A DNA stretch of 64,000 nt from contig NC_091693.1 of assembly GCF_041296265.1 (NCBI RefSeq), positions 17,000,001 to 17,064,000 on the forward strand. The letters run 5' to 3'. Below are positions 22,036 through 34,385 of this stretch, in pieces (position 1 is the stretch's first letter; each line of letters begins with the position of its first letter). The notes beneath the pieces were generated by a model. It worked only from the letters and a program-made list of their open reading frames with translations. It was not told the origin of the DNA and made no database searches. The DNA comes from Equus caballus. Its lineage: Eukaryota; Chordata; Mammalia; Perissodactyla; Equidae. Both the position numbers and the translations under genes were made by a program.

Positions 22036-25000
22036 TCAGGACAGCATGTGGGTTTTCTGGGTCCCAGCTCTACGGAGGAGTGGTGAGAAGAATCTCAAAG
22101 GGCCCGTCCATTTGGGTGACGACTGGTTTTCGAGTCCCTGGTCTTTCCAAGTTTTCAGTGAAACATGATCATCAGGTCGGAAGGCATGTGGAGGGACGTC
22201 AGACAGATAAGCAAATTCATGGACAGAAGTTAATGCCGAGCTTAATGATTTAACGTAATTAGCAATCGTGACGTCCCTTAAAACATGCAGAGATCAGTCC
22301 CAGGGGAAGATGCCTGAACGGGTCTCCCATATGGAATTTTGAAAGGACCGATGGGGAGCTCCTGGAACCCGCGGCAGGGCTGGGGGCAGTGCCTCATGCC
22401 AAGTTAGCTGTGCTTCCTGACAGATTCTGCACTGGTCTTCTGCAAGGCGGGATTCATCTTCTCCGTCTTTCCAGATGCCTGGGGTCTCCAAGCTGAGAGT
22501 AGCGTCCATCAGACGGCTAAGCCTCTGGACACTCGCTGCATCATTTGGGAGACAAAAGCTGGTCCGTTATTGCTCTGCAAGGCCTAAGGCAGACAAACCT
22601 AGCGATGATTTCTCAGCATCGTGCAAGTGACTTCTGGTGCTTTCTCAGTCCTGGTGGCAAAGGCTTCTATCCACCCGGCAAAGGTGTCCACAGACACTAA
22701 CAAAAACCTAAAATTCCCAGCTGCCCGGGGCATCTGGGCAAAGTCCATTTGCCAGGCTTCAGAAGGCCAATTCCTTCATGTCGGGGGCTGAGGTGCGGGG
22801 GACCAGAGCGGTCTTGGGTTGTTCTTTGCACAGATTATGCAGTTTTTGCTCACCTGTCGTATGGCCTTTTGCAGGTGGGGCCCTATGATGCACTTCTGGA
22901 CCCACTGGAGGGCAGCATCTCTTCCACAGCCATGCTCTCATGTCCTCGTCTCAGGATGGGGTATAAGAGGGCCTCGGGTATTAGGACCACCCCGCGGGCA
23001 CCCCGCTTCCTGCCTCCCGGGCGTGCAGTGTCGCATCCCCATCCTTCAGCCCCTTCCTCATCCTTTTCAGAATACATCGGCTTGTGGGCAGCGAGCTCCA
23101 GCTGTGGCAGTGGGATCCCGTCACGGCAGGGGTGTCTGTGCTAGCAGCCCGTTTGGCCGCTCGGCCAGCCAGTCTGTCTCCTTGGGCAACAGGTGTATTG
23201 TCCCCCTGGTGGCCAGGGCAACGCGTGATGGCTACCCGATAAGGGTCGTGAACCGCACCAAGCAGCTCTAGCGTTTCAGGGCGTGTCTGGTCTCCTCTGT
23301 CCCTGCTGTTGGGAGTTCCCTCTCCTTCCAGGTGGGCCCGTGAGCATGAACTACAGCACAGGCACAGCAGGAATCTGTGTATATTTACTGGATGTGCAGA
23401 CCGAGGGGGGCGAAGATTTCCGCCTCTGGAGCCCGCGTCCCTGGGGGAGGGGCTTTACCCTCTACAGTCTCTTGTAAAGTTCTGACCCCGTGTCTGTGCC
23501 TCTTACCTTGATCCATGAAGCTGCTGCCATCTGTGCAGAGTTCCAGGTCCAGCTCTTCCAGAGGACAGGCCAACAAATCGGGTCGGCTAGAATGCGCCGT
23601 CTCCATGACTCGTGAGCGGTCATGTTCTGAAGCTCCTGACTCTCCTTAGGGAGAAGGTGGCTGGGCTTGGGGAGGACGACACTTGCATCCGTACATTGGG
23701 ATCGTCCAGAAGGAGGGCCTGGGACCTGCCCATCCGTCCTGCAGGGAGCCGGTGTACCCCTTTCTGTTCTGATACTGTGAGGACTTGCTGTGGCACAGAT
23801 ACCGTGGTCGCTTGGCCCAGGGTGAATTTTTCAGCTTCCTGCAGGATGTCACAAGCAGCAGACACCACCCTGAAGCAGGGGGCCAGCCTTGGACAGTCTG
23901 ATCCAATTGCTTGCAAAAATAGTCCACTTGCCGTGGGGTCACGCCCAGGTTTTGAGTTAATATCCTCGAGCTTATTCCCTGCCTTTCACGTGCTTACAGG
24001 CTGGAGGGCTTGTCCAGGTTAGGAAGCCCCAAGGCTGGGGCTGAAATTAACTGTGCCTTGATGGCATCAAAGGCCACCTGACATTCCTTTGTCCATCCTA
24101 GTGGCTCCTGGTCGAGCCCTTTTACAGCCTCATAGAGGGGCTCTCCCATGAGACTATAGTTAGGGATCCAGATGCGACAGAAACCAGCCCTGCCCAGAAT
24201 CCCCACAGCTGTCGCCGGGTGGTGGGAGGGTCGGGCACGCTATGGCTGTCTCTCTGTCTGGCAGCAGGTCCCTTTGGCCTTTTGATAAGGTCAACCCTAA
24301 GTGCGTAACTTTTTGTTTGCAGATCTGTGCTTTCTTTTGTGAGGCCTGATAGCCACATTCAGCCCAATGATCAAGGTCTTGGTTGTGTTGGCAGGAAGTT
24401 CTCCTAAGTGGTGCTCCCGATCAGCAAGTCATCCCCGTACTGTCACAGCCATCCTTCTTGTGATTGTGAGCAGCTCAGGTCTGCAGCCAGGGCCTCCCCT
24501 AACTGCACGGGGAGTTTTGAAGTGCTGGGGGAGCGCTGTCCAACAACATGGCTGAGCGGCCGGAGGGTCTGGGTCACACCATTCAAAGGCACAAAGTTGT
24601 TGCGATTCTTCTGTGAGCGTATGCAGAGGAATGCGCCCTTTAAGTCCAAAACTGAAAACCAGCCAAATTCCACCGAAATGTCGAGTAGCAAGGGGAAGGG
24701 CTGGGCACCACAGGGTGCAGGTCCTGAACCACCTCATTTACGGCACGAAGGCCCTGAAGAAACCGCTGTTCCTCTGAATTGGGTTTCTCGACCAGGAGAA
24801 TAGGAGGATCACATGGCGACTGGGGAGGTCTGATTAAGCCCTCCGCCAGGAATTTCTGCAGCGCTGGCTGGACGCCCTTCTGAGCCTCCTGTCTCCGCAG
24901 ATATTGCTTCAGGCTGTGTGTACTGGCTGAACAGTGTTTGCTTTCCCAGCTTTCCCCTCCGCCCACGCGTCCGGTCTCACCTCCTTGAGGAGCTCAGGTG

Positions 25001-26616
25001 GCAGTGGGTCCAGCGGTGGTGTTTGAACATCAAGCAGAACCATCTGGAACCAAAAGGATGATTGTTCTCATGGCACTTCCACCTCTACTTGGCCTGGAGC
25101 AAAGGTCACTTGAGCATTCAGTTTACATAGAAGGTTTCGTCCCAGGAGGAGACCAGGGCATTCAGGCAAATAAAATTTTTCCAACTGAAAGATCCAAGGT
25201 GGAGCAAGCAGACTGTAGGCAAACGAAGCTGGCCAGTTGCCCTTGCCCAATTATGTCTGTGGGATACTGTCGCAGTGGAAATTGACCCGCCCCGGGGAGG
25301 GCCCCCTGACCGACTTTTGTCCCTTGCTGGGTTTGAGAAGGAGAGAGTACCTCTCTCAGCCCTGGCGATCCCTCAGGCATCTTCCCCTGGGCGAGCGGTG
25401 CGCCTGGAAAAAGGGAGGACGAGGAGGGGCCGGGACTCCTCATCCATTGTCCCTGTCCCCTGGTCCACATACAGCAGCACGAAGGCTTGAATGTAGGGGA
25501 TCGCACCTTCCTTTCCTTCCTGCTTGCAGGACAATTCCAGTTGCAACATGGTGTCATAAACAAGCAACCCGTGTGGGGTCCACTGTCCTCCTGGGCTCAG
25601 CATGTACTGAGGCCAGGCTACATTGCAGGAAAGATCACTCTTTTCTTGGTCACGGGCTCATAAGTGAAACCACCCCAAGTGGCCAGCATGCACCCTAGCG
25701 GGCCTTTTCATTTTGGGGTCTGGGGGACGGACAGAGTGGAGCCAGGGAGGAAAACTGGCACACAGCCACGTCCCACTGCGCCCCAGCACACAGTCCCCCC
25801 CAGGGCGACACAAGCCAAAGAGGCCAGAGGGAAGGGTTTGAGGCGGGCAAAGACCTAATCTCCCACCACCAGTGTGGGGGTCAGGTGCCTGGCAGAAGGT
25901 CCTTAAATCTCCTGTTTGGCAGGAAGTCCAAGTCCGGCTCACTTTGAGGCCACACCTGACCTCCACACAATGACGGCAAAGAAGGCGCCGGACAAGACAG
26001 ACAGACAGAGGGAAAGACGGTCAGGCTGCGCTCTCAGGCTCCTCCACGGGCTGACACACAGCAGCCCCCACTGAGATGTGCAATTCTGGCTTGACCTTGA
26101 CGGAAAAGGTCGCAGACTTCACGTCCCCACAGAGGATGGAACGAGTCCCAGGAGTCCGCTGTGGGATCCTGACACAGAGAGACACTGGCGCACAGACTGG
26201 CAGAGCAACACACACACTCAGGAGAACAGACCTCACGGCCAGGCGTGCGCAGCACAGCAAAGCCAGAGACTAGTCCTCCAGAGGATATCCTAGGCATTCT
26301 GTACCTTATCCCTAAACAATGGCGCCTGAACCAGATGGACCTTGGCCTGACCAAGGCCCCCAGACAAGGAAAAAGGGATGTAGTACCCGGGAGGCGGAGG
26401 CCGGATGACTCCCCTGGCTGCAGACGCAAGCTCCTCAGCTTAGGATCAGTCATTCTTTGCCCCAGGCAGTCGGCCAGTGAGGCAGCCACAAGGGGAATTT
26501 CCTGGGCGGAAAAAAGGGAAAGAAAAAGCTGCCAGCAGCCGTGGGGAAAAACCCCCAAACAGCTTCCTCCAAGTCGACGAGCCACCGGCAGAGGCTGTGG
26601 TCCCATCTGGGTCACC

Positions 26617-27025
26617 AGCATTGATATCCAGCAATGGGCTGGCTCTGCTCCCCTCGATCTGAGCCAATTAATCACAATGAGTCAGGGATCCAGAAAGGAA
26701 GTTTAATTAGATTAGATTAGCCGGCAAATGGGAAGACGGGTGAGTAGTGTCTCAAAAACCCATCTTCGAGGATTACAGAAGCTTGAGGCAGTTATAGAGG
26801 GAAAATGGGCAGCGAGGAGGGGTCCAGGGACGCCGCGCTCTAGGCGTGCCAGGCTCCGGGCATCACATGGCTCCATTCTCCCGTCCGCTGTGATGGACAC
26901 GGTGTAGGTGTGTTTCCCGCCTGTGGTCAGCCTGTTCCTGGAGAGAAACTCCTAGAACAAAGTTTTGATTTATCAAGCTATCGGGGAGTACATCCGTCAG
27001 CAGAGGCCATGAATCAGGAGAGAAT
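26617..27025 (-). repeat. ERV 5' LTR (right copy)
   Basis: Partner of the copy at 21613-22035, same orientation and about 5 kb apart. The sequence on its inner side (minus strand 'tggtgacccagatgggacc', about 26613) is where a primer-binding site would be expected. Confidence 0.75.
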
Positions 27026-27089
27026 GGGACTTTCTCAGAGCACATGCGGAGCAGGAGGGGTCACACAGAGCAGGGGCCGGGCCCTCTAG

Positions 27090-27830
27090 CTCACACGATG
27101 GCCCCCCTTGCGCTCCCTTACAGAGAGAGGGGGTGCTGAGCGCCTGCCGCCCCAGCCGAGCCGGACGCCGCCGCGGAGGCCCGCGTCTCTCTCCGCATCC
27201 AGAGCGCGGAGCCGTGAGCTGCGCGGGCCGGACGGTGGGCGCCGGGAGAACAGCAGCCCGGGCTCCGCGCAGAATGGAGGAAAAGGAGGCAGATCCCACT
27301 GACCGTGCGCACACGCCATCAGAAGGCCACCCGTGAGCCAGTGAGGACTCCTATAGGACCTGCGGATGCCCCCAACTGGCCCGCGGCACCCCCGACATTC
27401 GTGCACCTCACCCCCACACAAGCCCGCCCCCAGGCCGGCTCCCTGTGCGGTCCCCCAGGGCGGGGAGAGCGAGCCTTCGCAGGAGCCTAGTGCGCGTGCG
27501 CAGAGCCGACCCGGCCCCGCAGGCTCCTGGAGAAACCGCAGCACCCACAGCGCGCGCGGCACCAGCAGCGGAAGGGGTGCCCGCGCCCGGCCCGGCTCTG
27601 CAGCATCGAGGGAGGGCACAGGCCCCGAAGACTGACTCCCCGAGAGACAGCCGGAAGTGGGAAGAAGCACATCCGCAGAAAGGTCCAGAAACGCTCAGAA
27701 GCCCACGCAGGGCTGATGGAAGGTATTCCCTCTGTACCTCGGTTGCAGCCTCGTGAGCGAGTCTGGATCGGAGCCCGCGAATTTGTGCCCGGATTCCCGG
27801 CGCGGAGAAACTGCGGAGGATCATGCGTGC
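27090..27830. promoter_or_regulatory. Orphan CpG island between an ERV and an L1
   Basis: About 0.74 kb of CpG-rich DNA, with the NRF1-like TGCGCGTGCGCA at 27491-27502 and an ETS-type CCGGAAGTG at 27651-27659. It starts about 60 bp beyond the right-hand LTR of the ERV and ends just before an antisense L1. Overlapping open frames on both strands reflect base composition. It could be a promoter of an unannotated noncoding RNA, or part of a repeat I do not recognise. Confidence 0.45.
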
Positions 27831-27859
27831 TGTTTGAAGCCACTAACTGCCATCCAGCA

Positions 27860-28785
27860 ATAGATGAACAAGACGCTTAAGTTTAATTCCATCCTCTTTT
27901 TCCACCTTGTTGGGATGGAGCATCAAGAATCAATTTTCTAATGTATGCATTCCTTTCTAATATATGCATTTAAAGCCACAAAATTTCCCCTAAGCGCTGC
28001 TGTACGTGTATCCCACACGTTCTCTCGTGTCATATCGTCCTTTTCATTCAATTCAAAACATTTACTAAATTTCAGACCTATGGATTCTCTAGAAATGCGT
28101 TACTTAATTTCCAGGCAATTATGGATTTTCCCATTTCCTTTTTATTACTGATTTACAGCTTGATTCTGTTATGCCCAGAGAACATATTGCTATAAGTGAC
28201 TTTAATCTTTTGAAACTTTTGAGGACTTCCTTGTGGCCTGGCATAAGGTTGATTTTGGTGAGAATTTCGCGTGTATTTGGAAAGGAGTTTGTCGCGGGTG
28301 GTACACTGTTCTAGTTACATCAATGAGGTCTTGTTGATAATTATGTTGTTTGAATCTTCAATGTCCTTTCCAATTACTTCTCCTTGTCCTCTCAGCCATC
28401 GAGAGAGAAAGGGCTCCCACTGTGATAGTGGATTTATCTATTTCTCCCTCGAATTCTCCCATTTTTCACTGTGGATATTTTAAAGCTACGCTACGGGGTG
28501 GACAGGTGAGGACTGTGGCGTCTTCCTGTTGGGTTGGCTCTTCTGTCCATGAGGAAATATCTCCTTTAATTCCTGTTCATTTCTTGCCTTGAATTCGACT
28601 CTGTCTAACGCTAATACGACTACCCCCGCTTTATTCGGTGAAGGAGTGTACGGTGTGTATTATTCCATCCCATTACTTCTGACGTTTCCAGGTGCTAATA
28701 TTTAAATTCTCTCTCTTGTAAACAACATGTAGTTGGACTTATTTTCTCTTCAACCCAGCCTGTCATCCTTAGTCTTAAGCTTGCA
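27860..28785 (-). mobile_element. L1 fragment, antisense
   Basis: The plus-strand text is the complement of L1 ORF2 ('gttgtttgaatcttcaatgt', 'ccatcgagagagaaagggct', 'tatttaaattctctctcttg'). Degraded, with no open frame of note. Confidence 0.75.
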
Positions 28786-29260
28786 GTATTTAGTTTAATT
28801 ACCACAAACTTAATGGCTTAAAACAGCAGAAATTTACTCCCTCAGGGTTCTGGAGGCCACAGGTCCAAAATCAAAGTGCCGGCAGGACCACGCTCTCCCT
28901 GGAGGCTCTTGGGGAGAGTTCGGTCCCTCCCTCTTCCAGCTGCTGCTGGATGCTGGTCTCCTTGGCTTGTGGCTGCCTCGCCCCCATCTCTGCCTCTGCC
29001 TTCACGTCACCTTCTCTCCTGTCTGTGGCCAACATCCCTCCGCTCCCCTCATGAGGGCACATGTGACTGTACTTAGAGCCGAGCTGGGTAACCCAGAGTC
29101 ATCTCCGCATCTCAAGATCCCTCACACAATCGCGTCTGCAGAGTCCCTTTCTGGGGTTGGTGTGCTGCCGTATAAAGCAACGTGCACAGGTTGCGAGACT
29201 AGGATGTGGATGTGTTTGGGGGGACCATTCTTCAGCCAATCACAACAATTATATTACACA
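28785..29260 (-). mobile_element. MLT1-type MaLR LTR, fossil
   Basis: Reverse-complement MLT1-like pattern ('taatggcttaaaacagcag', 'ggttctggaggccacaggtc', 'aaatcaaagtgccggcagg'). The same broad family occurs in HIF3A intron 6. Confidence 0.65.
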
Positions 29261-29589
29261 GCCTTTCAAAGATACACGAAACACAACAGTCCTAATGAAC
29301 TGGGAGGTCATAACAAGGAAATAGTGAGAATCAATCTAATTGACAGAGTGTCCAAGGGGAGAAGAATTTGGTAAGGGGGCTGGTCTTCCCTGAGGCTAGT
29401 TCCAGCGGCTCAGCGATATATCACGGATTTACTTTCTCCATCTTCTCTGCCTTCTGGAGTGCTGACCGCACTAGCTGTGGCTTCCCTCGTGGTTGAAAAC
29501 TGGCTTCCGGAAGCTTCCATGGTTAGAGGCGTCCTCTAAGAGTGTCGTCCATCCCGACTCCATCTCCCTCTCTGCTCCCAGGATGGTTT

Positions 29590-29970
29590 CTCAAAAGTGC
29601 AAAGTGGCTCCCATCGCTCCCATCCCTCCACACTCTTCCGTGGCTCCCCACTGCCCACGGCCTGGAGTCAGACCCTCCCTGTGCTAAGTCCCGGCGTGGT
29701 CCGGCTCCCCTGACCTGCCCCCCCACAGCCCTGGTTTTCACACCCCAGCAGCATCACCCTTCGCTGTAGCTCCACGACGTCCCCCTGCCTCTCCTCTCCT
29801 CCGCGCCTTTGCTCTCGCTGGTCCCTCCGCCGCCACGGCCTCCTCTCCCTGCACCCTGGCTCATGGGGCCTGGAGACCCGGATCTGAGGACTGAGGTGCT
29901 GTGTGACCTTCGACGTCGACATACACTCGGGAACTCGGCTGTTCATTCTCCATAGTGCGGTTGCTGTTAC
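29590..29970 (+). mobile_element. L2 fragment
   Basis: L2-like stretch ('tggctccccactgcccacgg', 'cgcctttgctctcgctggtc'). An L2/MIR-type end also occurs at 30320-30370. Confidence 0.5.
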
Positions 29971-30108
29971 TGTCATGAGGAGCAACCCACCCCACGGGAG
30001 AGGCAGGGCCCCTGGTCAGTCACAGAACAGGACCCTGCGCGGCCCAGGCCGCCCTGTGACCACCGGACCAGAGAGGGAGCGCGGGGAGCGGGGAGGACGG
30101 AGGGACCG

Positions 30109-30122
30109 GCGCCCTCTGGCGG
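30109..30122 (-). promoter_or_regulatory. CTCF-like core motif, minus strand
   Basis: On the minus strand the sequence reads CCGCCAGAGGGCGC, one base off the CTCF core. It lies in a short CpG-bearing patch (30000-30190) and points opposite to the motif at 36681. Confidence 0.4.
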
Positions 30123-30369
30123 CGGAAGGGGGAACCGCGGAGAAGGGGAGCGTGTCCTCCCCAAGGTCAGAGCTGAGGGTGATGCTCCCGCGCACCTGGT
30201 ACCTGTCAGGCACCACACTAATCGCGTCACCCACGTGACGTGTACTATATCTATTTAAAAAATCGTTATTAGTTTCTTTATTTTCTGCCCGTCTTCCCCA
30301 CGAGCCCTGTTTTGTTCAGGGCTGAATCCCCAGCACCTACAAGTAGGTGGGGCACACAGTAGATGCTCA

Positions 30370-31240
30370 AGAAATTATGCGGGATGGAGTTAGCGTCAAC
30401 GCTGCCATTAGGCTCAAGCTGGAGTCTCTCCCCAAAGGGCAAGGGATCCCCAGGAGCAAGATGGGTCCCCACTTCTGGACATGCCCCCGGGACCTCAAGA
30501 CCCCAGAATTCCCTGAACAGGCCGCCCTCGCCTCCTCCCGGAACCCTCAGGGGCCTCTTCCGTGAGTCAGGGGTGCAAGGGGTCAGGCGTGCCCCCCTCA
30601 ACCCGAGGGGCCCCTGTCGCTGCGGCTGTGGACAGAACCGGGCCAAGCAAGCGGGGCGCACAGGGGGCCCCGTGGTGGGCTGGGGAGGGAGCTTAGAAAA
30701 GCAGAGGGGTGGCTACGAGTTGGGAGCCTGTGGCCTGCTCTCCAGCAGCCTCCATGTTCTGGGGCAGAATTCCAAGGGCTCCGAGAATTCTAATTCCAAC
30801 GGGGCCTTCCAGCCTCTGGTTCTTCAGAGGAACTTAAAGGGGTGTTGGCTACAGGGTGGGGGCGGGGAGCACCTTGTGAAGGGAGGTCGCCTGAGTTAGC
30901 CCAGGTGAAGGGAGAGCTACCTACAGGAAGTCCTGGGTGGGGTGGGGGAGGAGCAATGTGAGAACGGTCCCCTCCCCCAGTAGAGAGGAAGGAAAAATGA
31001 GTGTTTATCACCCGAGTTTCCCCAATCACTGACAGAAGCTGGATTCAGCCCGTGAGGGAGCGAGCTGCACTCTCTCCTCCTCCCACCCAGCTCCCCAGAG
31101 CAGCCACGGTCTCTGCAGAGAAGGAGACACACTGGAAATGGCCCTGTCCCAGTCAATCGCTGGGGGCTGCCGCCTTGCAGAGATCTTTCCATTTTGCCCT
31201 TTGACGGTATTCTCATGAAGAGGCTAAATCATATATATAT
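30370..31240. other. No gene seen
   Basis: GC-rich intergenic DNA with no convincing exon or repeat. Confidence 0.45.
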
Positions 31241-31244
31241 ATTT

Positions 31245-31477
31245 TTTGAGGAAGATTAGCCCTGAGCTAACATCTGCTGCCAATCCTCTTTTTGCTGAGG
31301 AAGACTGGCCCTGAGCTAACATCCATGCCCATCTTCCTCCACTTTATATGTGGGACGCCTCCCACAGCATGGCGTGCCAAACGGTGCCATGTCCGCACCC
31401 GGGATCTGAACCGGCGAACCCCAGGCCACCGAAGTGGAACGTGCGTACTAAACTGCTGCACCACCGGGCCGGCCCCT
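31245..31477 (-). mobile_element. ERE SINE
   Basis: Full ERE in reverse, from 'gaggaagattagccctgagc' to the head 'gcaccaccgggccggcccc'. High similarity to the other young copies at 35378 and 40566. Confidence 0.92.
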
Positions 31478-32067
31478 GAAAGTAATTTTATTATGAAGTC
31501 AAGGAGTAGGACAGGCTTACCGTTCTTTCCGGCTCCAGTATCCACTCATCATACACAGTTCCTGTGGGGCCACGTGGAACGTGTCTGGAGAATTGACAGA
31601 AACTTTGTGCAGGATTTCAAGGCTTAGGCTGAATGCGAGGGTTGGTGGGAAATAAGTCGGTGTTAGGAAAACACACATGTTCTTGGCAAAGGGTGAGTGT
31701 GATGTTTCTTTTTATATGTCCACTTAACTGGTCTAATGGATGCCCACGTGCCTGGCCGAACTATTTGTGGGTGTGTCTGTGAGGGTGTTTCTGGAAGAGA
31801 TTGGGCATTTGAATCAGTAGACTGAGTAAAGAGCTCCACCCTCGTCAGTGTAGACAGGCATCATCCAATCCATCGAGGACCTGAATAGAAGGAAAAGGTG
31901 GAGAGAGGGCGGATTCCCTCTCTCTCTTCTTGAGCTGGGACGTCCCCATTCTCCTGTCCTGGGACATCGGAGCTCCTGGTTCTCCTGCTGTAACTGCAGG
32001 CTCTCCCGGACCAGTTCAACTGACCCCACCTCTTATCAACAGAGTGAGGAAGAATTGTCTTTCTTTC

Positions 32068-32320
32068 AGGGGCCACCCCGTGGCCAAGTGGTTAAGTTTG
32101 CGTGCTCCGGGTCGGTGGCCCAGGGTTTCACCAGTTCGGATCCTGGGTGCAGACACAGCACCGCTCATCAGGCCACGCTGAGGTGGCGTCCCACATGCCA
32201 CAACTAGAAGGACCCACAGCTAAAAATATACAACTATGTACTGGGGGGCTTTGGGGAAGGAGGAGAAGAAGAAGATTGGCAACAGATGTTAGCTCAGGTG
32301 CCACTATTTAAAAAGAAAAA
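32068..32320 (+). mobile_element. ERE SINE inside an LTR
   Basis: Head 'ggggccaccccgtggccaag', body 'gttcggatcctgggtgcag', tail 'gcaacagatgttagctcagg'. Flanking 'agaattgtctttc' and 'agaactgtctttc' look like a target-site duplication. An older, more diverged ERE subtype. Confidence 0.88.
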
Positions 32321-32519
32321 AGAACTGTCTTTCAGAAAAACTGCAAAATCACACAGCCAGAGCATGCATAAAAGAAGAAATCATGACCTGAAATGACCTT
32401 GGAACTAAAGAGCCTCCTCCCCACGGAACCTAAGGATATGGCTGGAACCTGAAAGTTGGACTCTTATCAGAAACAAGAGGTCTCTCATTCAGGAAGCTCT
32501 GGTGTCAAAATTCCTTTGC

Positions 32520-32620
32520 CGTCTCATCATAAATGTTTAGGACCCCATCATAAATGTTTAGGACCCCATCATAAATGTTTAGAATCCCATCATAAATGTT
32601 TAGAACCTTACCGTAAATGC
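32520..32620 (+). repeat. 20-bp tandem repeat, about five copies
   Basis: Unit like CATCATAAATGTTTAGGACC, with the last copies diverging. It lies inside the right half of the LTR at 31690-33000. Confidence 0.85.
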
Positions 32621-33004
32621 TTGAAGCCCGTCAATGAAAACCTGTCCCACCCGCATTTCTCTGTGCCAGCCTGCTCTCCCTAACCTCTTAAGTTTTGCCC
32701 CAAATCCTGAATCGGGGAGACAGAGCTCAGGGCACACGCCCCCTGTCTCCCTGCGGGTCCATGTCGCAGAATAAAAGCTGATCTCTCGCCCCAAAGGATG
32801 ATGCCATAATTAATTGGCTTGATTATGTGCATTGGGCAGAGAACCCCGAATTTGTGTGGAAACACAGCCTTCAGGCAGGAGACTGTGGGACTTCTTGGCC
32901 TCCATAACTGCGTGAGTCAGTTCCTATAATAAATCTCCTTTACTATATATCCACAGATAGGCTATTGGTCCTGTTTCTCTAGAGAACTCTGACTAATACA
33001 GTGG

Positions 33005-33835
33005 AAGTCACTTCTTTAAGTGTTAAATAGACTCAGACCCTAATTTGGGTCTAATTTAATAGATTCAGACAGGTTGTTACTTACAGAGACAGTGAAAGCA
33101 ATTGTAGCACAGGCCCCAGCTGCCCGCGTCCCTTGTCCCGCGAGATAACGCTGAAACAAAATGGGCCGAGGACGTGATGATGAAACACGAGCAGAGGATG
33201 CCGTGTTACTAAGGAGCTGATGTCACGCTGTGGCTAAGCAGCTTTATAGCCTAAAGCTGTGCCCTAGGGGGTCAGGGTGAGGCAGAAAGCCAAAGGCCTC
33301 GCTGGAACCTGGAAGGACTGAGAAGCTGTCATCTGACGGCCTCCTGGGAAGATGGGGTTGCAGGGGAGTAAGACGCGGCCTTGTAGTGTTGCTGATTAAT
33401 TACCACGAGTAACTCAAAGGAGGTTTCAGAACCACTTAACTGTTTCTCCAAATTGTTTTTTTTAGTTACATTAAGAGATGCTATTACCAACCACCCTGAA
33501 CTGGTCCAGACGCCACTGCAAGAGCTACTGAGAAGCGCCCAAGAGATGACCTTTGGCTCATTTTAATGTTAAGATCTCCACCCCAGGAGGAGCTCAGGCC
33601 TTATTCCCAGAACACGCGATATATGTGGAAGCGTGTTTTCCAGCCGAGCCAGTGCCAGCAAATACCTATCTCTCTCTCTCGAATATTCATTCCCCCTCTG
33701 AAATAAAAGTCCCCTGCTTCCCCTTGCTCAGGGTCCACGGCTTCAAAAATGACTCCCCGTGGTCTCTATTTGCTGCAAATAAATCTTACTTTGTGTGACA
33801 ACGACTGCTGCCGAAGGCTTTGATTTCAACTCAAC
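33005..33835 (+). mobile_element. LTR-like element, class I ERV type, fossil
   Basis: The right end has 'ctctgaaataaaagtcccc', 'gctgcaaataaatcttactt' and a terminal 'gatttcaactcaacagg', typical LTR R/U5 features. Left border uncertain; no internal region. Confidence 0.5.
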
Positions 33836-33949
33836 AGGAAGTGGACCCACTTTGGTTCCGTAACAGTAGCAGCGCCTCCCGAGCCGCGGATGCTCTCAGA
33901 TCTGGGAGGACCCCAGGGAGTTCCTCTAAGACTCAGACCCATATTACAA

Positions 33950-34385
33950 ACCCCGCAAACAATCCCAAGTTCATACTCTCAACCACCCACTTTATATCTA
34001 ACTCTCGCATGCCAAGCGAATATTTCCCCTGTTTTACATCATCCAGGGAAGGTACCAGACAGCTAGCCATCACCGATATGGTCCAGAGCCCTCAGACACT
34101 AGTCAGGCTAGCCAGTCCTCAGAAACCCCATATAGGCTCAGGCCTACGTTTCCCCTTCACTCCTTCTGCTCCTGACCAAAACTTGTGCTTCCCCACGTGG
34201 CCTTACATCTTATGGTGCGTCCTCTCCTCTTGGGAAATGTAAGTGATAAATTCATCTCTCAGTGGCATTGACCTCTCCATGTTGTCACTCAGTCACTTCC
34301 ATAAATTAAAACCCCGTGAGTACAATTGAGACTTCTCCCAACTCCGTCTCAGCATCTGCTTCCTGTAGGACCAGAGCTGACCCGA
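33950..34385 (+). mobile_element. Second LTR-like fragment, fossil
   Basis: Contains 'gtaagtgataaattcatctc' and 'cataaattaaaaccccgtga', which look like LTR poly(A) regions. Weak, and could be another repeat class. Confidence 0.3.

Larger units (their letters stand above)
21613..27025 (-). mobile_element. Class I (gammaretrovirus-like) ERV with two LTRs, fossil
   Basis: Minus-strand provirus. The parts from 5' to 3' are: LTR about 27025-26617, leader and gag region about 26600-25300 (poorly preserved), protease region about 25290-25000, reverse transcriptase about 24970-24300 (QYLRRQEAQKGVQPALQKFL, then AEGLIRPPQSPC), RNase H about 23610-23390 (CTDGSSFMDQGKR), integrase about 23300-22035 ending in the C-terminal domain (PKWTGPFEILLTTPP), and LTR about 22035-21613. 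Integrase runs almost straight into the left LTR, so no env segment is present. The element is broken in many places. The LTR copies look roughly 80-85% alike by eye, which suggests an insertion tens of millions of years old. Confidence 0.75.
31690..33000 (+). mobile_element. MaLR/ERVL-type LTR with inserted SINE and internal tandem repeat, fossil
   Basis: Begins with 'atgtccacttaactggtcta', then 'gtgtctgtgagggtgtttct', and ends 'tctgactaataca', as MaLR-like LTRs do. It is split by an ERE at 32068-32320 and contains a 20-bp tandem repeat at about 32520-32620. Confidence 0.6.

Noticed and set aside
26034-26675. 213-codon minus-strand frame in the ERV leader/gag region
   Set aside because: Part of a broken ERV fossil with no recognisable gag motif; not a host gene.
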